64,000 bases of DNA from the NCBI RefSeq assembly GCF_004117875.1, contig NZ_RAHW01000001.1:310001-374000 (forward strand), written 5' to 3'. The position numbers and the translations under genes are program-made. This DNA is from Geomonas oryzae (GTDB lineage Bacteria; Desulfobacterota; Desulfuromonadia; Geobacterales; Geobacteraceae). The notes beneath the pieces were generated by a model. That model was given only the letters and a program-made list of their open reading frames with translations. It was not told the DNA's origin and made no database searches. This document shows, piece by piece, positions 51,403 to 59,509 of this stretch (position 1 is the stretch's first letter; each line of letters begins with the position of its first letter).

Positions 51403-51418
51403 AGCAGGGAATATGCCA
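51403..51418 (-). promoter_or_regulatory. Sigma-54-type promoter of the cytochrome operon
   Basis: Minus strand TGGCATATTCCCTGCT has GG and GC at the correct interval and matches TGGCAC-N5-TTGCT at most positions (two differences). It is the best promoter candidate upstream of the operon. Confidence 0.55.
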
Positions 51419-51616
51419 GTGGTCTAAAAGCCACTAACTCATTAAAAGAAGGCGACCAAAAACATAGGGTTTTCTCTATTAATGAGGGGCAAAATCCCCA
51501 TCAGACAAATACCGACACCCAACCGGGGTTATTTTACGCAGAGGGGATGGCCCCAGCCGCATAGGTATATCGCCCTAAGAGGCTTAAATCACTGCCCTAT
51601 TGAGTCGTCCCCGCCT

Positions 51617-51632
51617 TGTGATTCGGATCACA
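51617..51632. promoter_or_regulatory. CRP-type binding site
   Basis: TGTGATTCGGATCACA is a perfect TGTGA-N6-TCACA palindrome, 213 bases before the DUF2845 gene and about 200 upstream of the sigma-54 element of the cytochrome operon. It could serve either divergent unit. The regulator (CRP/FNR family) is not in the window. Confidence 0.45.
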
Positions 51633-51673
51633 CTATCCCATGACAAATCAGCACTATACATGTGGGTCTGAAA

Positions 51674-51723
51674 GGGCGGCGACCCCGGACTCCCCACTTG
51701 GGGCGGACGCCCCACTACCGCCC
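51674..51723. repeat. GC-rich nested palindrome
   Basis: GGGCGG/CCGCCC outer arms enclose CCCC-ACTT-GGGG and GGGGCG-GA-CGCCCC, which share bases and are alternative hairpins. It is a REP-like intergenic palindrome in the gap between the cytochrome operon and the DUF2845 gene. Confidence 0.5.
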
Positions 51724-51844
51724 AAAGGACGGGCCTGCTCAGCCATGGAGCGTGGATTGTTGATGGCGCTTTCGATTTGGTTGTGCTATTAGGTGGCGGA
51801 CAAGTGGCCGCTTCTTCCGGCCGATTACGCAAAGAGGTGCGAGC

Positions 51845-52444
51845 ATGAGGAGTCGTAGTAAGTGGTGCGCTGTAGTAATCGCTGCGGCAGTAGCGGCGTT
51901 TCTGACCTGCCCAGGGAGAGGGGAGGCCGCCCCGTGCAACCAGGAAATCCTGGTGGGACAACCGATGAACGAGGTGGCGGCCCTGTGTCAGGTCCCTACC
52001 CTCAAGGACAAGCGTGATCTTTGGGAAGAGGAGTCGGACGGCAAAACGAAGAAGCGGACGACAACGACCTACGAGGAATGGATCTTCGACACCGGCGCGC
52101 AGGAGTTCATGCAGAGCATCGTCTTTCTCAACGGGAAAGTGGCCGAGACGCGCCTTTTGGGGTACGGCAGCATGCGCGACCCGATGATGCCCAACTGCCG
52201 CAACGGCGAGGGGCTTGCCGTGGGCGACACCATGGTGGAAGCCTATCTGAAGTGCGGGGAACCGCTTGCACGTGAGAAGCAGGCGGACAAGGTGGTGGAG
52301 AGTACCGACGGCGAGATCACCCGGCGTACTTCCGTAGCCGTAACGGATTGGACCTACCGTTACGGACGGGATCTGCCCGGCTACACGATTCGGTTTGAAA
52401 ACGGCCAAGCGACCGACATCCGCCAGCGCGAGTTCGGGAAGTAG
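51845..52444 (+). CDS. Secreted protein with two DUF2845-like repeats, 199 aa
   Basis: Signal peptide (VVIAAAVAAFLTCPGRGEAA). The mature protein has two related halves: GQPMNEVAALCQVP ... EEWIFDTG ... IVFLNGKVAE and GDTMVEAYLKCGEP ... TDWTYRYG ... IRFENGQATD. This is the DUF2845 pattern; function is unknown. Each half has a cysteine just after the first helix. Ribosome site AGAGG. It is monocistronic in appearance: comF, on the other strand, converges 15 bases after its stop. Confidence 0.8.
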   Translation: MRSRSKWCAVVIAAAVAAFLTCPGRGEAAPCNQEILVGQPMNEVAALCQVPTLKDKRDLWEEESDGKTKKRTTTTYEEWIFDTGAQEFMQSIVFLNGKVAETRLLGYGSMRDPMMPNCRNGEGLAVGDTMVEAYLKCGEPLAREKQADKVVESTDGEITRRTSVAVTDWTYRYGRDLPGYTIRFENGQATDIRQREFGK

Positions 52445-52459
52445 TGGAGGACATCGCGA

Positions 52460-53197
52460 CTAAGAGTGGAGTCCCCGCGCCACCGTCACTGCGGCGACCG
52501 CGTCGACTTCCGCATCCCTCAGCGCATCGACACAGGCCCGCATGGTGCTGCCTGTGGTCAGCACGTCGTCCACCAGCAGCACCCTTTTCCCCTTAAGCCC
52601 TCCCGGGTTGCGCACCCCAAAGGCCCCCTCTACGTTCGCCACCCTATCCCCAGCGTCCAGCCCCGTCTGCGGTTCGGTCCAGCGCAACCGGCACAGGTTA
52701 CCCACCTGCTGCGGTGCGCCGAGCATCCTCGCAAGCACCTCAGCGATCAGTTGCGACTGGTTGTAGCCGCGCTGCCGGAGTCTTTTGCGGTGCAGCGGCA
52801 CCGGCACCACGCACTCCGGCACGAACTCCCTCAGGAATATCTCCAGTCTCGGAAAGGCGAGGAGACCGAGCGGTTCGCTAAGGTGCGGCCGGTCTCGGTA
52901 TTTGAAGCGGTGGATCAGTTCGCGCACCGGTCCGTTCAGGGCCGCAGCCGAGCGGCAGCTATGAAAAGGGGGATGTTGCAGGCAGGCGCCGCAGGTATGG
53001 GAAGCGCCGCTTTCAGTGGCGAAGGGGATGCCGCAGGTGGTGCAAAGGGGTGCTTCCAGGAAGTCGATCTTGGCGAGGCAGTCGTTGCAGATGAAGGGGC
53101 GGGGTAGTCCGTGCTCCTCACCGCCCGGCGGGATGTACGCCCTGCACACATGGCACAGCGGCGGAAAGAAGAGGTCCAGCAGAGGGCGCAAGAACAT
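52460..53197 (-). CDS. comF: ComF-family phosphoribosyltransferase-like protein, 245 aa
   Basis: N-terminal zinc-finger-like cysteine pairs (CHVCRAYIPPGG, ICNDCLAKI, CTTCGIPF, CGACLQ). The C-terminal half is a type I phosphoribosyltransferase fold with VVPVPLHRKRLRQRGYNQSQ and the PRPP loop VLLVDDVLTTGSTMRACVDA. ComF is tied to DNA uptake in competent bacteria and to replication-fork processing. I use the ATG at 53197; the TTG two codons upstream is less likely. The stop converges with the DUF2845 gene. Upstream is a heptamer-repeat inverted element. Confidence 0.92.
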   Translation of the reverse strand: MFLRPLLDLFFPPLCHVCRAYIPPGGEEHGLPRPFICNDCLAKIDFLEAPLCTTCGIPFATESGASHTCGACLQHPPFHSCRSAAALNGPVRELIHRFKYRDRPHLSEPLGLLAFPRLEIFLREFVPECVVPVPLHRKRLRQRGYNQSQLIAEVLARMLGAPQQVGNLCRLRWTEPQTGLDAGDRVANVEGAFGVRNPGGLKGKRVLLVDDVLTTGSTMRACVDALRDAEVDAVAAVTVARGLHS

Positions 53198-53219
53198 GGC
53201 CAACCCCGGAGAAACGAGT

Positions 53220-53334
53220 TCTATGTTCTACGTTCTAAGTTCTACGTTAGAGAGAGTCAGCTGCCAAGAGCAGTTCTGCAAAAGTCTTGCAGTCTTCTGG
53301 TAACGTAGAACATAGAACGCAGAACGTAGAACGT
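53220..53334. repeat. Inverted heptamer-repeat element
   Basis: Left arm (53220-53248, units like ATGTTCT/ACGTTCT) and right arm (about 53301-53334, units like AACGTAG/AACATAG) are reverse complements with a few mismatches. The 50-base centre contains further short inverted repeats (CTGCAAAAGTCTTGCAG). It lies between the LUD and comF genes and encodes nothing. Same family as the other heptamer elements in this window. Confidence 0.75.
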
Positions 53335-53343
53335 CTTCCGGTT

Positions 53344-53997
53344 TTAGAGCCCCATATCCTCGTTCACCACGAGCACCTTGATGTCGGTGTTGCGCGGCTT
53401 CTTCTCGATGATGGTGGTCACGCGGCAGATGCGCTGCGGCGAGTTGCAGTCCGAGCAGAAGCCGGTGGTGGTGCAGGGGGTGGAGAGGTTCAACCGCTTA
53501 GCGTTGGCAGGCGAAGCGTAGGTCCTTATCCGCTGCACCGCGTCCTCGATGCTGCCGTCCACAAGCTTGTTGCGCCCCACCACGACGATCACCTTCTGCG
53601 GACCGAAAAACATGGCCGCGGCACGGTTGCCGTTGCCGTCGATGTTCACCAGCACGCCGGAGAGGGTGACCGCGTTACTGCCGGTCAGGAAAAGGTCGCA
53701 GGTAAGCTGCCGGCGGGTGATGGCGAGCTTCTCCTCCGGGGAGAGACCGGGCGCCCCGTGGTTAAGAATCTCCTTCCCCATCCCCTTCAGCTTGTCGGCA
53801 AGCTTCAAGTCCGCGACGGAGAGGGAGCCGCCGAAGCCTACGCTGTTGGCCTGCTCGGACTCGTTCACTATGTAGTGGAAGACCTCTTCCCCGTTATGAC
53901 AGTAGAGCGCGTCGAAGCCGTTCTTCTTCAGGTTCTCCACCGCCTTCTTGCATTTATGGGCATACGCCCAGTTGTTCAGTTCTTCGGTATTGCTCAT
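53344..53997 (-). CDS. LUD-domain protein (LutC/DUF162-like), 217 aa
   Basis: The LUD fold is suggested by NSVGFGGSLSVADLKLADKL (G-x-GGS-S-x-x-D), DLFLTGSNAVTLSGVLVNID and FFGPQKVIVVVGRNKLVDG. The C-terminal segment CTTTGFCSDCNSPQRICRVT has four cysteines, possibly for metal binding. Related proteins act in lactate use or as electron-bifurcation accessories, but many LUD proteins are of unknown role. No LutA/LutB genes are near. It is upstream of comF on the same strand. Confidence 0.85.
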   Translation of the reverse strand: MSNTEELNNWAYAHKCKKAVENLKKNGFDALYCHNGEEVFHYIVNESEQANSVGFGGSLSVADLKLADKLKGMGKEILNHGAPGLSPEEKLAITRRQLTCDLFLTGSNAVTLSGVLVNIDGNGNRAAAMFFGPQKVIVVVGRNKLVDGSIEDAVQRIRTYASPANAKRLNLSTPCTTTGFCSDCNSPQRICRVTTIIEKKPRNTDIKVLVVNEDMGL

Positions 53998-54021
53998 ATT
54001 TCTTCTCCAATAACGCTCAGT

Positions 54022-54114
54022 CCCCTCCCCCGGAGGGGGAGGGTTAGGGAGGGGGAAGATTTCAAGCTGCTGCCGCCTTCCCCCCTCCCGACCTCCCCCC
54101 TCCAGGGGGAGGAG
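54022..54114. repeat. CCCTCCCC-type inverted repeat
   Basis: Two arms of about 37 bases (54022-54058 and 54077-54114) made of CCCTCCCCC/GGGGGAGGG segments are imperfect reverse complements. A common type of dispersed GC-rich palindrome. It ends just before the stop of the flavodoxin-family gene, which means that gene's end borders the element. Confidence 0.65.
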
Positions 54115-54783
54115 TTATTTTAACCTCTTCGCCAGATACTCCTTCTCGTACGGCCAGCACTCACCCATGAAACCGATCAAGTGGCCCATGCGCTCCTTGA
54201 AGCCGAGACGGAAGCCGTCCTGCTCGGGAAAAGAACGCTTTTCGCGCACGCTGTCGCAAAGTTCCTTGCCGAGGGCGCGCGCCTTCTGGAACAGCACCTC
54301 CTGGTCGGGAAACATGCGCGGTCCCATCCCGGGCGAGCCGATGCTCCCGACGTTCTGGGCGCCCATGGCGTTGACGATGCGCTGCATGTACTCGAGCGGC
54401 TCCTCGTCCCCCCCGCCGCCGGAGGTCTCCACCAGCGCCGAATACTTCCCTTCCAGGGCCGTCAGGTGGATGAGACCGTTGCAGCGGTCCAGAAACGCCT
54501 TCAACTGCGCCGTGATGCTCAGGAGGTAGTTAGGCGTCGCGAGGATGAAGGCGTCCGCCGCCATGAGCTTGTCCTTGACGATTTCGTAGTCGTCCTTCAC
54601 CGGGCAGATGCCGACCTTGTGGCAGGCGTCGCAGGCGACGCACGGCTTGATCGGGGTCTCCGAGAGCGAGACCACCTCGATGTCGGCGCCGGCCTGGGCC
54701 GCGCCCGCCAGAACCTCTTCCAAAAGCCTGCCGGTGGTGCCGTTCATCCCACGGGGGCTGCCGTTGATGGCAACGATTTTCAT
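54115..54783 (-). CDS. NADPH-dependent FMN reductase / iron-sulphur flavoprotein-like, 222 aa
   Basis: Flavodoxin-like fold: MKIVAINGSPRGMNGTTGRL (phosphate-binding GSPR loop), DAFILATPNYLLSITAQLKA (flavin site), and KAFLDRCNG. Cysteines CVACDACHKVGIC recall the iron-sulphur cluster motif of archaeal-type iron-sulphur flavoproteins (C-x2-C-x2-C-x4-C), so it may carry a [4Fe-4S] cluster as well as FMN. Probably a cytoplasmic electron carrier or quinone/flavin reductase. Good start at 54783 with AGGAG upstream. The neighbours are LUD (downstream) and GpmI (upstream). Confidence 0.88.
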   Translation of the reverse strand: MKIVAINGSPRGMNGTTGRLLEEVLAGAAQAGADIEVVSLSETPIKPCVACDACHKVGICPVKDDYEIVKDKLMAADAFILATPNYLLSITAQLKAFLDRCNGLIHLTALEGKYSALVETSGGGGDEEPLEYMQRIVNAMGAQNVGSIGSPGMGPRMFPDQEVLFQKARALGKELCDSVREKRSFPEQDGFRLGFKERMGHLIGFMGECWPYEKEYLAKRLK

Positions 54784-54800
54784 GCGGCTTCTCCTTGTCA

Positions 54801-54861
54801 GTCGGACTCGTCGGACTCGTCGGACCAGTCGGACCGGTCGGACCGGTCAGACTGGTCCGAC
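54801..54861. repeat. Nonamer array, GTCGGACTC/GTCGGACCG, about six copies
   Basis: Six tandem 9-base units (GTCGGACTC twice, GTCGGACCA, GTCGGACCG twice, GTCAGACTG) end in GTCCGAC, which pairs with the first unit. It lies between gpmI and the flavodoxin gene. The unit is too short and too uniform in spacing for CRISPR. Confidence 0.75.
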
Positions 54862-54890
54862 AGCAGAACTGGCCGAAAATTTCTTGAAAG

Positions 54891-56429
54891 CTAGTGCACC
54901 AGCAAGCTCTTCCCGCCCATCTCCTTGGGCTGCGGCAGGCCGAGAAGTTCCAGCATGGTGGGCGCGAGATCGGCGAGCACGCCGGCGCGCAGCTTCACAC
55001 CCTTCCTGGTGTCGTCCACCAGCACCACCGGCGCCATGTCGCAGGTGTGGGCCGTGTGGGGTCCCCCCTGGTCGTCCTGCATCATCTCCGCGTTGCCGTG
55101 GTCGGCGGTGATTATCGTGATGCCGCCCTTCTCACGCACCTTCTGCACCAGTTTGCCGACGCACTCGTCGACTGCCTCGACGGCCTTCACCGCCGCGGCG
55201 AAGATCCCGGTGTGCCCGACCATGTCCGCGTTGGCGAAGTTCAGGATGATGACGTCGTACTTGTCCTCGTCAAGCCGCTTCATGAGCTCCTCGGTAACGA
55301 GATATGCACTCATCTCCGGCTTCTGGTCATAGGTCGCCACCTCTTTGGGCGAAGGAATCAGGGCGCGGTCCTCACCCGGAAACGCCTCCTCCCTGCCGCC
55401 GTTGAAGAAAAAGGTGACGTGGGCGTACTTCTCGGTCTCGGCGATCCGCAACTGGGTCAGCCCGGCGTTGCTGATCACCTCCGGGAAGATGTTGACCAGT
55501 TCCTCCGGCCCGAAGGCCACCGGAAGGTCGAAGGTCTCGTCATAGCTCGTCATGCAGACGTAGGAGGCAAGCCTCGGCCATACGTCGCGGGTAAAGCCGC
55601 TGAAAGCGGGATCGGTGAAGGCGCGGGTGATCTCGCGGGCACGGTCGGAGCGGAAGTTGAAGAAGATGAAGCCGTCGCCGTCCTGCATCCTCCCCACCGG
55701 GATCCCCCCGTTCATGATCACGCTGGGCAACACAAACTCGTCGGTGACCCCGTCGGCGTAGCTCTGCCTGATCGCGGCCTCGGCACTGGGGAAAGGAGTT
55801 CCCTCCCCAGAGACCATGGCGCGGTACGCCTTCTCGACGCGGTCCCAGCGGTTGTCGCGGTCCATGGCGTAATAACGGCCGATCACCGTGGCGATCCTGC
55901 CGCAGCCAAGACGCGCGATCTCGTTCTCCAGGGTCCTCAGGTAATCGGCGCCGCTTTGAGGCGGGGTATCGCGGCCGTCCAGCAGGCAGTGCACCAATAC
56001 TTCGGAAATACCCTGGCGCTTCGCCATTTCGATGAGGGCGTAAAGATGGGTGTCGTGGGAGTGCACGCCGCCGTCGGAGAGAAGACCGGCGAGGTGCAGA
56101 CGCCCGGTTCCCGCTTTCGCCTTTTCCATGCAGGCGATGAGAGCCGGGTTGGTGAAGAAGTCGCCGTCGATGATCGACTTGCTGATCCTGGTCAGGTCCT
56201 GGTACACCACGCGGCCGGCGCCGATGTTGGTGTGGCCGACCTCGGAGTTCCCCATCTGCCCGGCGGGAAGCCCCACCGCGAGGCCGGAGCCGTCGATCTG
56301 GCCGGAGGGGTACTCCGCGGTCAGGCGGTTCATGTTGGGGGTAGCGGCCTGAGCGACGGCGTTGGCTTCCGTCTCGGGGTTGATCCCCCAGCCGTCAAGG
56401 ATCATCAAAAGCAGAGGCTTCTTCGGCAT
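54891..56429 (-). CDS. gpmI: 2,3-bisphosphoglycerate-independent phosphoglycerate mutase
   Basis: 512 residues. Alkaline-phosphatase-superfamily enzyme with [20 protein letters not shown] at the start, the catalytic serine segment [20 protein letters not shown] (phospho-Ser near 65) and late metal-binding residues ([26 protein letters not shown]). Interconverts 3- and 2-phosphoglycerate in glycolysis and gluconeogenesis. Ribosome site AGGGAG. It follows the rlmH terminator, so it has its own promoter. Confidence 0.97.
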   Translation of the reverse strand: MPKKPLLLMILDGWGINPETEANAVAQAATPNMNRLTAEYPSGQIDGSGLAVGLPAGQMGNSEVGHTNIGAGRVVYQDLTRISKSIIDGDFFTNPALIACMEKAKAGTGRLHLAGLLSDGGVHSHDTHLYALIEMAKRQGISEVLVHCLLDGRDTPPQSGADYLRTLENEIARLGCGRIATVIGRYYAMDRDNRWDRVEKAYRAMVSGEGTPFPSAEAAIRQSYADGVTDEFVLPSVIMNGGIPVGRMQDGDGFIFFNFRSDRAREITRAFTDPAFSGFTRDVWPRLASYVCMTSYDETFDLPVAFGPEELVNIFPEVISNAGLTQLRIAETEKYAHVTFFFNGGREEAFPGEDRALIPSPKEVATYDQKPEMSAYLVTEELMKRLDEDKYDVIILNFANADMVGHTGIFAAAVKAVEAVDECVGKLVQKVREKGGITIITADHGNAEMMQDDQGGPHTAHTCDMAPVVLVDDTRKGVKLRAGVLADLAPTMLELLGLPQPKEMGGKSLLVH

Positions 56430-56464
56430 GGCATTTCTCCCTCATTAGAGATATTAGATCCAAT

Positions 56465-56496
56465 TAAAAAAGGTGAAGCAGGAAGTCTTCACCTTT
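56465..56496 (-). terminator. Intrinsic terminator after rlmH
   Basis: Minus strand: AAAGGTGAAG and CTTCACCTTT pair perfectly around 8 bases and are followed by TTTT. It closes the proB-proA-nadD-rsfS-rlmH series before gpmI. Confidence 0.85.
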
Positions 56497-56512
56497 AATT
56501 CAGCATCTTACG

Positions 56513-56977
56513 CTACTCATGATGGTACGGCTCACCGTTCATTATGGTGAAACCGCGGTAGATCTGCTCCAGCAGGAACACCCGGACCATCTGGTGCGTG
56601 AAGGTCATCTTGGAAAGCGAGATCGATTTGAAGGCCTCCTTGCGGAAGCCGTCGGTGAAGCCGTAGGCGCCACCGATGGCAAAGACGAGGTCCTGGGTCC
56701 CCTGGTCGCGGTTCCTGGAGAGAAAGGACGCGAACTCGGGGGAGCTCATTTGCTCGCCCCGCTCGTCGAGGAGCACCAGCCTCCCCCCCTTCGGAAGGAG
56801 CTTGGTGAGCCGCTCGCATTCGCGCTCGCGCATGGCGGCAGCCTGCGCCCCCTTCTCCTCGCGGGCTTCCAGGATCTCCAGCGGCGCGTAACGCCTCACC
56901 CTTCCCGCGTATTCATCGATGCCGGTGCGGACCCAGCTCTCCTGGGTCTTGCCGACCCAAAGGAGCTTAAGTCTCAT
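56513..56977 (-). CDS. rlmH: 23S rRNA pseudouridine-1915 N3-methyltransferase RlmH
   Basis: 154 residues, a SPOUT methyltransferase. The family signatures are near the C-terminus: FAIGGAYGFTDGFRKEA and SLSKMTFTHQMVRVFLLEQI followed by YRGFTIMNGEPYHHE. Modifies pseudouridine 1915 of 23S rRNA in the 70S ribosome. Its start overlaps the rsfS stop by 4 bases, so translation is coupled. Confidence 0.96.
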   Translation of the reverse strand: MRLKLLWVGKTQESWVRTGIDEYAGRVRRYAPLEILEAREEKGAQAAAMRERECERLTKLLPKGGRLVLLDERGEQMSSPEFASFLSRNRDQGTQDLVFAIGGAYGFTDGFRKEAFKSISLSKMTFTHQMVRVFLLEQIYRGFTIMNGEPYHHE

Positions 56978-57360
56978 TTCTCCTTATGCTCCCAGAGGTA
57001 CTCCTCGGGGATCTCTACCTGCGGCGCCCGCGACCAGAGTTCGTCCAGGTTGTAGATGGCGCGTACTTCCTCCTGGAAGAGGTGCACGATGACGTCCCCG
57101 AAGTCGACTACGATCCAGCGCCCTTCGTCGTAACCTTCGGTGTCTATCGCCATGTCGATCGGCTTGAGACCCTGCTTGACCGAGTCGGCCATGGCCTGCA
57201 CCTGGCGGTCTGAGCGCCCGGTGGCGAGCACCAGGTAGTCGGCGATGCTGGAGATGTTCTTGATCTCGAGCACCTTGACGTTAAGCGCCTTCTTGTCCAG
57301 CGCGAATGCCGCGCATTTCACGGCGCGTTCCACGGCCGGAATTACCACTTTATCTTGCAT
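56974..57360 (-). CDS. rsfS: Ribosomal silencing factor RsfS
   Basis: 128 residues. Signature region: VLEIKNISSIADYLVLATGR, DRQVQAMADSV and GRWIVVDFGDVIVHLFQEEV, ending RAIYNLDELW. RsfS binds uL14 on the large subunit and stops subunit joining in slow growth. The ATG at 57360 overlaps the nadD end; a TTG one codon upstream is possible. Typical nadD-rsfS-rlmH order. Confidence 0.95.
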   Translation of the reverse strand: MQDKVVIPAVERAVKCAAFALDKKALNVKVLEIKNISSIADYLVLATGRSDRQVQAMADSVKQGLKPIDMAIDTEGYDEGRWIVVDFGDVIVHLFQEEVRAIYNLDELWSRAPQVEIPEEYLWEHKEK

Positions 57361-58000
57361 CAACGTATAACCCTTGTTCCTTTATGTAATGCTCGACGGC
57401 CTCCGGAAGGAGGTACCTGATCGAGCGGCCGGCCTTAACGAGCCGACGGATGTGACTTGAAGATATGTCGAGCAGCACGCCGTCCAGGGCATAAACACAG
57501 TGCCCGGAGCTGTGATTCAGGCGTTTAGCCGCCGAATCATAGCAGAACTCACCTGCTATGGCAACAGGGAGGGCCTTGGCGAGACTGGTGATGGTGGAGC
57601 CGGGACGCTGAACGCTCACCACGTTGCAAAGGGTGAAGATCTCGTCGTAACGGTGCCAGGCGGCGATGTCGTTGAAGGAGTCGGCACCGATGATGAAGAA
57701 GAGTTCGTCCTCCGGGCGCTCGACGCGCAACTGGCGCAGGGTGTCCACCGAATAGGAGCGACCGCCGCGCACCCCCTCCATATCCGACACCTCGAAGCAC
57801 GGGTTGTCGGCGACCGCCAGGCGCACCATCTCGAGACGGCTCGCGAAGGAGAGCTCCCCCACCTGCGGCTTGTGCGGCGGGGTCGCCGCCGGGATGAAGA
57901 TGACCCGGTCCAGTTGGAACAGGTCGCGCACCTCCTCTGCGATGCGCAGGTGCGCGTTATGGATGGGGTTGAACGTCCCCCCCAGTATCCCCGTTTTCAT
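57350..58000 (-). CDS. nadD: Nicotinate-nucleotide adenylyltransferase
   Basis: 216 residues. N-terminal nucleotidyltransferase motif ILGGTFNPIHNAHLRIAEEV and C-terminal ISSSHIRRLVKAGRSIRYLL. Catalyses NaMN + ATP to NaAD in NAD synthesis. The ATG at 58000 follows AGGAGA; an in-frame extension to 58075 reads through an intergenic repeat and is rejected. It overlaps rsfS by 11 bases. Confidence 0.96.
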   Translation of the reverse strand: MKTGILGGTFNPIHNAHLRIAEEVRDLFQLDRVIFIPAATPPHKPQVGELSFASRLEMVRLAVADNPCFEVSDMEGVRGGRSYSVDTLRQLRVERPEDELFFIIGADSFNDIAAWHRYDEIFTLCNVVSVQRPGSTITSLAKALPVAIAGEFCYDSAAKRLNHSSGHCVYALDGVLLDISSSHIRRLVKAGRSIRYLLPEAVEHYIKEQGLYVDAR

Positions 58001-58040
58001 TGCTCTCCTGGCTCCGGTTGTGGACGAAAACCAAATTTGC

Positions 58041-58126
58041 AACGCAAAGACGCAAAGACGCGAAGGGAAAAGCAAAAACAGGAACTCTGGTTTCTTGTTT
58101 TCTTTGCGCCTTTGCGGCTTTGCGTT
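58041..58126. repeat. CGCAAAGA-type inverted repeat
   Basis: Left arm (58041-58066, AACGCAAAGACGCAAAGACG...) and right arm (58102-58126, ...CTTTGCGGCTTTGCGTT) are close reverse complements around a 35-base centre. This palindrome type is widespread in bacterial intergenic regions. It lies between proA and nadD. Confidence 0.7.
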
Positions 58127-58135
58127 AAATACGCT

Positions 58136-59392
58136 TTAAGGCCTCACCTGCCCCGCCCCGTACACGATGAACTTGGTGGTGGTGAGGTCGGTGAGCCCCA
58201 TCGGGCCGAAGGAATGAAGCTTCGTGGTCGAGATGCCGATCTCCGCCCCCAGGCCGAGCTGGTTGCCGTCGGAGAAGCGGGTCGAGGCGTTCACCATGAC
58301 CACCCCCGAGTTCACCTCACGGATGAAGCGCTGGGCGTTGGCGTAGTCGCCGGTGATGATGGACTCGGTGTGCAGCGAGCAGTAACGGTTGATGTGGTCG
58401 ATGGCGGCATCCATCCCGTCCACCACCCGCGCCGCCAGGATCAGTTCCAGGTACTCGGCGTACCAGTCCTCCTCGGTCGCCGCCCCGGCCTGCGGTGCGA
58501 ACTTGCGGAATTCCTCGTCGCCCCGGACCTCCACCTTCTGTTCGGAAAGCGCCTGATAAATGAAGGGGACGAAGCGCTCGGCAACGTCCTTATGGATGAG
58601 CAGGGTCTCCAGGGCGTTGCAGACGCCGGGGCGCTGCACCTTGGCGTTGATGATGATGTCGCGCGCCATGTCGAAGTCGGCGGTGGCGTCCACGAAGATG
58701 TGGCAGACCCCCTTGTAGTGCTTGATCACCGGGATCTTCGAGTTCTCGACCACGAAGCGGATCAGGCTCTCGCCCCCCCTCGGGATGATCACGTCGATGA
58801 ACTCCTCCTGTTTGAGCATCTCGGTCACCCCCTCGCGCTCCGTAAAGGGGATGAGCGACAGGGCTGCCGCCGGGATGTTGCGCTTGGCGAGCTCGGCTTT
58901 CAGGATCTCCGCGATGGCGAGGTTCGAATGAATCGCCTCGGAGCCGCCGCGCAGCACTACCGCGTTGCCGCTTTTAAGGCAGAGCACCGCGGCGTCCGAA
59001 GTGACGTTCGGGCGGGACTCGTAGATGATGCCGATCACCCCGAGCGGGATGCGCATCTTGCCGACCATGAGGTCGTTGGGGCGCTTCCACATGCCGGTCA
59101 CCTCCCCCACCGGGTCGGGGAGTGCGGCGACCTCGCGGATGGCGTCCGCCATACCCTTGATGCGCACCTCGTTCAGCATGAGGCGGTCCAGCATGGCAGC
59201 GGAAAGGCCGTGCTCTTTCCCTGCTTCGAGGTCCTTCTTGTTCTCGGCGATGATCTCCTCGCAGTTGTTCACCAGCCCGTGCGCCATATCGAGCAGGAGC
59301 TCGTTTTTGACGGCGGAAGAGAGTTTTGCCATGGCGAAGGAAGCCTGCCTGGCCTCGGCGGCGATGGTGCGGATCTGTTCGGCGACTGACAT
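58136..59392 (-). CDS. proA: Gamma-glutamyl phosphate reductase
   Basis: 418 residues, aldehyde-dehydrogenase superfamily. PLGVIGIIYESRPNVTSDAA and the catalytic cysteine segment NAKVQRPGVCNALETLL are clear. NADPH-dependent reduction of gamma-glutamyl phosphate in proline synthesis. The ATG at 59392 has GGAGG five bases upstream, preferred over the TTG at 59404. It lies after proB on the same strand. Confidence 0.97.
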   Translation of the reverse strand: MSVAEQIRTIAAEARQASFAMAKLSSAVKNELLLDMAHGLVNNCEEIIAENKKDLEAGKEHGLSAAMLDRLMLNEVRIKGMADAIREVAALPDPVGEVTGMWKRPNDLMVGKMRIPLGVIGIIYESRPNVTSDAAVLCLKSGNAVVLRGGSEAIHSNLAIAEILKAELAKRNIPAAALSLIPFTEREGVTEMLKQEEFIDVIIPRGGESLIRFVVENSKIPVIKHYKGVCHIFVDATADFDMARDIIINAKVQRPGVCNALETLLIHKDVAERFVPFIYQALSEQKVEVRGDEEFRKFAPQAGAATEEDWYAEYLELILAARVVDGMDAAIDHINRYCSLHTESIITGDYANAQRFIREVNSGVVMVNASTRFSDGNQLGLGAEIGISTTKLHSFGPMGLTDLTTTKFIVYGAGQVRP

Positions 59393-59473
59393 GTGTACCT
59401 CCAACTTTTGTAAGGCTGAACCGGCAAGCCCTCACCCCGCCCCTCTGCCGGAGGGCTATGGGGCTCAGATTTT

Positions 59474-59507
59474 AACCTAGAACGTAGAACCCGGAACGTA
59501 GAACGTT
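59474..59507. repeat. Heptamer array (AACGTAG units)
   Basis: Four to five imperfect heptamers (AACCTAG, AACGTAG, AACCCGG, AACGTAG, AACGT) in the proA-proB gap, the same family as the arrays near 31347, 39025 and 53220. It ends within 3 bases of the proB stop. Confidence 0.7.
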
Positions 59508-59509
59508 TC

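Noticed and set aside
47138-51427. Long open frames antisense to the two cytochromes
   Set aside because: They mirror the cytochrome reading frames and contain no recognisable domain or ribosome site.
54801-54861. CRISPR-like array
   Set aside because: The unit is 9 bases with no spacers, so it is a simple tandem repeat.
54894-59389. Two very long plus-strand frames opposite gpmI and nadD-proA
   Set aside because: Opposite enzymes with full family signatures; shadow frames.
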